From a bacterium (lineage in GTDB: Bacteria; Bacillota; Clostridia; Lachnospirales; Lachnospiraceae), in NCBI GenBank assembly GCA_004562765.1, contig SFRL01000070.1, positions 1-10,894 on the forward strand: a stretch of 10,894 nucleotides of DNA, read 5' to 3'. Made by a program: the position numbers and the translations under genes. Below the pieces are notes generated by a model. That model ran no database searches, was not told where the DNA came from, and saw only the letters and a list, made by a program, of their open reading frames with translations. Shown piece after piece: positions 6,329 through 10,894 of the stretch. How positions within the stretch are numbered: position 1 is the first letter of the stretch; each line of letters starts with the position of its first letter.

Positions 6329-6697
6329 ATGACCAAGGTGGTAATGCGTGTGCTCAGTATCAGCATTACGGTATTGTTTTGTGTACTGGTGGTCTGCGGA
6401 CTTTATCAGGTGGGACTGAAATGTTATGATTTCGGCTATCGTGTCTACACGGAGCCGGCAGTTTCACAGGATAAAGGTACGGAACAGATCGTGCAGATTA
6501 CAGAAGATATGGGAACAAAAGAGCTGGCTGACCTGCTGGAGGAAAAAGGACTTGTGCGCGATGCGCGGTTGTTTTACGTTCAGGCGAAGCTGTCCGGATT
6601 TAAGCTGCAGCCCGGTGTGTACAAGGTGAGCACCTCCATGACTGCACGTGAACTGATGGCGGCGATGACACCTGTGGAAGAAGAGGCAGAAGAATGA
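6329..6697 (+). CDS. MltG-like membrane protein without the catalytic domain
   Basis: The 122-residue protein has a positively charged N-terminus, one membrane helix (about 7-28), a linker and a LysM-like domain (about 53-113). That domain resembles the N-terminal region of MltG/YceG endolytic transglycosylases: VQITEDMGTKELADLLEEKG, then LVRDARLFYVQAKLSG and LQPGVYKVSTSMTARELM. Full-length MltG is usually about 340-360 residues and carries a catalytic glutamate in a C-terminal domain that is absent here. The protein ends in a short acidic tail (EEEAEE). The stop codon overlaps the next start as ATGA (6694-6697), so the short length is not due to the window edge. The reading frame is intact and AGGAGG (6318-6323) precedes the ATG by 5 nt. 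The position matches mltG (yrrL) in the B. subtilis cluster. It may bind glycan or a divisome partner without cutting; that is inference. Confidence 0.83.
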   Translation: MTKVVMRVLSISITVLFCVLVVCGLYQVGLKCYDFGYRVYTEPAVSQDKGTEQIVQITEDMGTKELADLLEEKGLVRDARLFYVQAKLSGFKLQPGVYKVSTSMTARELMAAMTPVEEEAEE

Positions 6698-7347
6698 TCC
6701 TGGACGAGAGACTTTTGACCTATCTGAATTCGTTGGACAGCGGTAACGGTGAACTTCTGGATCAGATTGAAAAAGAGGCGCTGGCGGATGATGTGCCGAT
6801 CATCCGGAAGGACATGCAAAGCTTTTTAAAATTTCTGCTGGCGGTAAAAAAGCCACAGCGGATATTAGAAGTAGGCTGTGCAGTCGGCTTTTCGGCGATC
6901 CTCATGGCACAGTGGGATCCGGTAGACTGTACGGTCACGACGATCGAGAACTGGGAGCCGCGGATACCCGTGGCCCGGGAAAATTTCCGACGGGCCGGCA
7001 GAGAAGAACAGATCACACTCCTTGAGGGTGATGCAGGTGAGATCCTGCCACAGCTGTGCGCTCAGGGAAAACAGTATGACTGGATCTTTATGGATGCGGC
7101 GAAGGGACAGTATCCGGCGCTGCTTCCTGCGGCAGTGGAGCTGCTGGCGGATGATGGTGTGCTGGTGAGCGACAACGTGCTGTTTGACGGAGAAATAATT
7201 GAATCCCGTTTCGTGGTGACGCGGCGCAATCGCACGATCCACAAGCGGATGCGGGATTATCTGTATACACTGACCCATCATGAACAGCTTGTGACCACGG
7301 TGCTTCCGGTGGGCGACGGCGCAGCGGTCAGTGTGAAAAAGCAATAA
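6694..7347 (+). CDS. trmR: TrmR-like tRNA 5-hydroxyuridine methyltransferase
   Basis: This is a SAM-dependent O-methyltransferase of the catechol O-methyltransferase-like group. In B. subtilis the gene at this position (yrrM) encodes TrmR, which methylates 5-hydroxyuridine at tRNA position 34 to 5-methoxyuridine and so widens wobble decoding. The 217-residue protein has SAM motif I ILEVGCAVGFSAI (57-69), an acidic residue closing the second strand at Glu85 (TTIEN), and metal-site candidates Asp134 (FMDAAKG) and Asp160-Asn161 (LVSDNVLFDG). The start overlaps the end of the MltG-like gene by 4 nt, pointing to translational coupling. trhP, the partner gene that makes the hydroxylated substrate, follows 17 nt later. 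The methyltransferase family is certain; the tRNA substrate is inferred mainly from this pairing. Confidence 0.9.
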   Translation: MILDERLLTYLNSLDSGNGELLDQIEKEALADDVPIIRKDMQSFLKFLLAVKKPQRILEVGCAVGFSAILMAQWDPVDCTVTTIENWEPRIPVARENFRRAGREEQITLLEGDAGEILPQLCAQGKQYDWIFMDAAKGQYPALLPAAVELLADDGVLVSDNVLFDGEIIESRFVVTRRNRTIHKRMRDYLYTLTHHEQLVTTVLPVGDGAAVSVKKQ

Positions 7348-7364
7348 AACAGGAGAAATGAAAC

Positions 7365-8603
7365 ATGAGAGTACCTGAACTTCTCGTTCCGGCGAGCAGT
7401 CTGGAAGTGTTAAAAATAGCGGTTGTGTTTGGCGCGAATGCCGTTTATATCGGCGGTGAAGCGTTCGGACTGCGTGCCAAAGCGAAAAATTTTTCTCTGG
7501 AGGAAATGCGTGAGGGTGTAGAATTTGCTCATGCGCGCGGAGTCAAAGTTTATGTGACTGCCAATATCCTGGCGCATAACGCAGATCTGGCAGGTGTGCG
7601 CGAATATTTTGAAGACTTGAAAAGTGTCGGACCGGATGCGCTCATCATTTCCGACCCCGGCGTTTTCATGATCGCCCGGGAAGTGCTGCCCGATATGGAA
7701 CTGCATGTCAGCACGCAGGCAAACAATACAAACTACGGAACCTATCAGTTCTGGCAGAAGCAGGGCGCAAAGCGCGTTGTTTCCGCCAGAGAGCTGTCGA
7801 TGAAGGAGATCAAAGAGATCCGGGCAAACATTCCTGATGATCTTGAGATCGAGACATTCATTCACGGTGCGATGTGTATCTCTTATTCCGGACGTTGTCT
7901 GCTGTCCAATTATTTTACGGGCAGAGACGCAAATCAGGGTGCATGTACGCATCCGTGCCGCTGGAAATATGCAGTGGTGGAGGAGAGCAGACCGGGGGAG
8001 TATCTGCCGGTCTATGAGAATGAGCGCGGAACGTATATTTTCAATTCCAAGGATCTGTGTATGATCGAGCATATCCCGGAATTGATCGATGCGGGTATTG
8101 ACAGTTTTAAAATAGAGGGTAGAATGAAGACAGCACTGTATGTGGCGACCGTTGCGCGCACGTATCGCCGTGCGATCGACGACTATCTGGAGTCACCCGA
8201 GCTGTACCGGAAAAATATGCCCTGGTATCTGGATCAGATATCGAATTGCACGTACCGTCAGTTTACGACCGGATTTTTCTTCGGTAAACCGTCGGAGGAG
8301 GCACAGATCTACGACAGCAACACCTATGTAAAGGAATACACATACCTCGGTATCGTAGGAGCTGCGAATGAGCAGGGACTTTACGAGATCGAGCAGCGCA
8401 ATAAATTTTCCGTCGGAGAGACGATCGAGGTAATGAAGCCTGATGGGGCAAACATCGAGGTCGTTGTCAGACGGATCGTCAATGAAGATGGAGAAGATCA
8501 GACGAGTGCGCCCCATCCGAAGCAAAAGCTTTGGATCGATCTTGGCTGCCCGCTTGAGATATATGACATACTACGCAGAAAGGAAGATGAGGGTCATGAG
8601 TAA
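7365..8603 (+). CDS. trhP: TrhP, U32-family tRNA uridine-34 hydroxylation protein
   Basis: Annotated in many genomes as peptidase U32, this family includes YegQ/TrhP, which forms 5-hydroxyuridine at tRNA position 34 in a prephenate-dependent reaction. The 412-residue protein contains the U32 signature from Glu163 to Ser181 (E-x-F-x2-G-A-M-C-x4-G-x-C-x-L-S). Cys171, Cys178, Cys194 and Cys232 are spaced much like the [4Fe-4S] ligands of the related U32 protein UbiU; Cys198 is an extra cysteine nearby. The segment NYFTGRDANQGACTHPCRW (182-200) is characteristic of TrhP rather than of true proteases. AGGAG (7351-7355) precedes the ATG by 9 nt. B. subtilis has two adjacent U32 genes (yrrN, yrrO) after trmR; only one is present here, of the longer yrrO type, as in E. 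coli. Function is inferred from family and from the trmR neighbour. Confidence 0.92.
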   Translation: MRVPELLVPASSLEVLKIAVVFGANAVYIGGEAFGLRAKAKNFSLEEMREGVEFAHARGVKVYVTANILAHNADLAGVREYFEDLKSVGPDALIISDPGVFMIAREVLPDMELHVSTQANNTNYGTYQFWQKQGAKRVVSARELSMKEIKEIRANIPDDLEIETFIHGAMCISYSGRCLLSNYFTGRDANQGACTHPCRWKYAVVEESRPGEYLPVYENERGTYIFNSKDLCMIEHIPELIDAGIDSFKIEGRMKTALYVATVARTYRRAIDDYLESPELYRKNMPWYLDQISNCTYRQFTTGFFFGKPSEEAQIYDSNTYVKEYTYLGIVGAANEQGLYEIEQRNKFSVGETIEVMKPDGANIEVVVRRIVNEDGEDQTSAPHPKQKLWIDLGCPLEIYDILRRKEDEGHE

Positions 8604-9651
8604 AGACAAATATGTAGCGTATGTGGGTACTTATACCCACGAGAACAGTATAGGTATTCACCTGTACGATCTGGATGAGGGGAAAGGAACGATGGTGGAG
8701 CGAAAGGTGATCCCGATCAATAACGCTTCTTACCTGGTCGTTGCAAATAGTGGAAAATATCTGTATTCGATCGCAGACGAAGGTGTGCAGTCCTTCCGAA
8801 TTCTGGAGGATGGCGATCTCGAACCGATCAACAAGGCATGGATCGGCGGAATGAGAGGCTGTTTCGTGGATGTTTCCAAGGATGACCGGTTCCTGTTTGT
8901 CGGCGGTTATCACGATGCGCGAGTGACTGTGATGAATCTCAATCCGGAGGACGGTTCCATTACCGGTATTGCAGATGGTGTATTCCACAAGGGAATGGGA
9001 CGCTGCATCGCCGAGCGAAGCTCACGTCCGCATGTGAACTGTGTGCGTCTGACACCGGATCAGAAGTATGTGTGTGCCGTGGACGGCGGACTGGATCAGG
9101 TGAAGCTGTATCATATGGAGAATGATACCGGAAGGATCCACAACACGGATATTCTGCGCTGTCAGATCGACTCTGCTCCCAAGAGCATGCGTTTCTCTGA
9201 TGACGGACGCTTTGCGTATGTGCTCTGCGAGCTGTTAAACTGTGTAAATGTATACCGCTATGAGGAGCGTAACGGTGAGCCTGAGTTTGAATTTTTACAG
9301 GAGATCACAACGACAGATCCCAAGGATGACGATATCTGCAGTGCGACTGCCATGACGATCACGCCCGATGGAAAGCACCTGTATGTTGTCAATGCAGGTG
9401 TCAACTCAGCAGTTATTTATGACATTGACCCGGAGACCGGTATGCTGACCTTAAACTGTAACAGCAAGATCAGCGGTGAGTTCCCGAAGGCAGTCCGCGT
9501 TTTCCCTGACAATGAACATTTTATGACACTGAATCACGAGAATAATGAGATATGCATTTTCAAAATGAACTATGAGGAGCATTATTTCCTGATGCAGGGT
9601 AAGCCGCTGACGGTTGACAAACCCAATTGTGTGGCGATCCACAAATTATAA
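8596..9651 (+). CDS. Lactonase-family beta-propeller protein (6-phosphogluconolactonase-like)
   Basis: The 351-residue protein is a seven-bladed beta-propeller of the lactonase (YkgB/YbhE-type Pgl) family. Blade motifs recur about every 50 residues: SGKYLYSI (52), DDRFLFVG (96), DQKYVCAV (155), DGRFAYVL (203), DGKHLYVV (258) and DNEHFMTL (305), after the opening YVAYVGTYT. It has no signal peptide. Family members open the lactone of 6-phosphogluconate in the oxidative pentose phosphate pathway. Here the usual GPRH-type motif reads SAPKSM (193-198) and a later PR-type motif reads EFPKAV (295-300), while RPHVNCV (144-150) is retained, so the substrate may differ. I prefer ATG 8596, with AGGAAG (8581-8586) 9 nt upstream; ATG 8587 would add three residues. 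A longer in-frame extension back to 8443 lies wholly inside trhP and is unlikely. The start overlaps trhP by 8 nt, which implies cotranscription. Confidence 0.85.
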   Translation: MSKDKYVAYVGTYTHENSIGIHLYDLDEGKGTMVERKVIPINNASYLVVANSGKYLYSIADEGVQSFRILEDGDLEPINKAWIGGMRGCFVDVSKDDRFLFVGGYHDARVTVMNLNPEDGSITGIADGVFHKGMGRCIAERSSRPHVNCVRLTPDQKYVCAVDGGLDQVKLYHMENDTGRIHNTDILRCQIDSAPKSMRFSDDGRFAYVLCELLNCVNVYRYEERNGEPEFEFLQEITTTDPKDDDICSATAMTITPDGKHLYVVNAGVNSAVIYDIDPETGMLTLNCNSKISGEFPKAVRVFPDNEHFMTLNHENNEICIFKMNYEEHYFLMQGKPLTVDKPNCVAIHKL

Positions 9652-9698
9652 CTATTCAGAGTCAAGGAAATCGACACACATATTAGGAGGAAATGAAA

Positions 9699-10894
9699 AT
9701 GTCACAAAAGAAAAAAGCAAGTTCACTGCGCATTACGCTGGCTATTTTTGTCGGTCTGGTCCTGGGAATCATTTTCGGACTTCTGATGCCCGGACGTTTC
9801 GACTGGATGCAGCCGGTGATCACGCTGATCACGAACTTGTACATGAATGCACTGCGCATGATGATCTATCCGCTGGTGTTCTGCTCACTGATCGTGGGTA
9901 TCAAGGGAATCGGCAGCGTGTCCGCCACCGGAAAGATCGGCGGACAGAGTGTGCTTTATTATGTTATTACTACCTTGATCGCAAGTCTGATCGGTCTGTT
10001 TTTACCGAAGGCACTCAGACTTGGCGAAGGTGTGAAGATCGAGATGATCGAGTCCAATGTCGAGGCGACTCCCTTCACGAGCCTGCTTGATACGGTACAG
10101 TCACTGATCCCGGCGAACCCGGTTGCATCCTTCGCAGAGGGAAATATGCTGCAGGTGCTTGTCTTTGCCATTATCATTGGAATCACCTGTCTGGCAGTGG
10201 GAGAGAAGGCAAAGCCGGTGGTGGATCTGGCAGAGGCGATCAATGAGATCTCTATTAAGATCATCTCTGTTGTCATGTATTTCACACCGATCGGAGTTTT
10301 CTGTTCTATCTCAGGTGTGATCTATGCGAACGGAACCGACACGATCATTGAGCTGGGTAAGGTGCTGATCGCGCTGTATCTGGCAATGTTCGGCTATCTG
10401 TTTATTTTCTATGGTCTGATCGTGAGAACATTGGGAAAATGCAGTATCAGAAAGTTTTTTGTGACGATCTTACCGGCCGCTTTGAATGCATTCGGAACCT
10501 GTTCCAGCTCCGCGACATTGCCGATCAGCAAGCGCTGTGCAGATGAACTGGACGTACCCAACGAAATATCTTCACTGGCATTACCGCTGGGTGCGACGAT
10601 CAACATGGACGCGGTATCCATTCTGATGTCATTCATGATCGTGTTCTTCGCAAATGCATGTGGTGTTGAGGTAAACTTTGGAATGCTGGCGATCGTATTG
10701 CTGTCCAATACGCTACTCAGTATCGGAACACCCGGTGTGCCGGGCGGCGCCATCGCGTCATTTGCAGCTCTGGCATCCATCGCCGGACTTCCCACCGGAG
10801 TCATGGGCGTCTACATCAGTATCAATACACTGTGCGATATGGGTGCAACCTGTTGTAACGTAGTGGGCGATCTTGCCTGCTCCGTAGCGATGAA
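9699..10894 (+). CDS. Dicarboxylate/amino acid:cation symporter, 3' end cut by window
   Basis: This gene is open through the window end; 398 codons are visible. It belongs to the DAACS (GltP/GltPh) family of Na+- or H+-coupled elevator transporters in the inner membrane. Features in order are a short basic N-terminus, hydrophobic helices from about residue 11, the HP1 serine motif TCSSSATLP (267-275), the TM7 cation-site motif INMDA (301-305), the HP2 motif GTPGVPGGAI (343-352) and the TM8 motif DMGATCCNVVGD (380-391). In characterised aspartate/glutamate carriers TM8 reads DMGRTxxNVxGD; the arginine that binds the side-chain carboxylate is Ala383 here. HP1 has Cys268 where GltPh has arginine. 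The substrate is therefore probably not an acidic amino acid. I chose ATG 9699, 8 nt after AGGAGG (9685-9690); the in-frame ATG at 9693 is too close to that site. It follows the lactonase gene by 47 nt. Confidence 0.92.
   Translation, partial: MSQKKKASSLRITLAIFVGLVLGIIFGLLMPGRFDWMQPVITLITNLYMNALRMMIYPLVFCSLIVGIKGIGSVSATGKIGGQSVLYYVITTLIASLIGLFLPKALRLGEGVKIEMIESNVEATPFTSLLDTVQSLIPANPVASFAEGNMLQVLVFAIIIGITCLAVGEKAKPVVDLAEAINEISIKIISVVMYFTPIGVFCSISGVIYANGTDTIIELGKVLIALYLAMFGYLFIFYGLIVRTLGKCSIRKFFVTILPAALNAFGTCSSSATLPISKRCADELDVPNEISSLALPLGATINMDAVSILMSFMIVFFANACGVEVNFGMLAIVLLSNTLLSIGTPGVPGGAIASFAALASIAGLPTGVMGVYISINTLCDMGATCCNVVGDLACSVAM

Noticed and set aside
8443..8595. N-terminal extension of the lactonase-family protein back to 8443
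   Set aside because: The extra residues lie wholly inside trhP, are basic and unlike the family, and the family N-terminus YVAYVGTYT starts right after ATG 8596.
9614..10090. Forward open frame overlapping the lactonase end and the symporter start
   Set aside because: It is out of frame with the symporter, whose conserved helices and motifs run continuously from 9699.
1..10894. Mobile element, phage, CRISPR or defence system
   Set aside because: No transposase, integrase, repeat-spacer array or known defence gene was seen, and all genes fit a conserved chromosomal neighbourhood.

Overview
The window reads as ordinary chromosomal DNA of a Gram-positive anaerobe of class Clostridia, most likely Lachnospiraceae. 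This is inferred from strong AAGGAGG-type ribosome binding sites, GTG and TTG starts, moderate GC content, and the gene set itself (ThiI without a rhodanese domain, IreB/ReoM, RNase J, YlbF family, DUF1292). The genes are tightly packed. I see no mobile element, CRISPR array, rRNA or tRNA, and no change in base composition that would suggest a transferred island.

Region 1 (1-1700). thiI (tRNA 4-thiouridine synthesis) runs rightward. It converges on a small leftward gene for an HPr-like protein that lacks the phosphorylatable active-site histidine. The two genes share a hairpin terminator, and the HPr-like gene has its own good sigma-A-type promoter.

Region 2 (1694-3040). mtaB, the radical-SAM methylthiotransferase that makes ms2t6A37 in tRNA, starts at GTG.

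Region 3 (3084-9651). A probable operon starts from a promoter at 3084-3112. Its order is ireB/reoM, ruvX, DUF1292, rnj (RNase J), a YlbF-family gene, an MltG-like membrane protein without a catalytic domain, trmR, trhP and a lactonase-like beta-propeller gene. This order matches, from established knowledge, the Bacillus subtilis yrzL-yrrK-yrzB-yrrL-yrrM-yrrN-yrrO cluster. The differences are that RNase J and a YlbF-family gene are inserted, MltG is cut down, and there is one U32 protein instead of two. No terminator is visible inside the run, and two junctions overlap (ATGA at 6694-6697, and 8596-8603).

Region 4 (9699-10894). A dicarboxylate/amino acid:cation symporter family gene is cut off by the window end. 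The arginine that binds an acidic substrate side chain in characterised members is alanine here.

Themes. Four genes act on tRNA: ThiI at U8, MtaB at A37, and TrhP and TrmR at U34. Two relate to RNA decay (RNase J, YlbF). Two relate to the cell envelope (IreB/ReoM, MltG-like). I did not find a clearly new multi-gene system. The best leads are the histidine-less HPr, the MltG remnant, the RNase J-YlbF insertion, the altered symporter binding site and the divergent lactonase.
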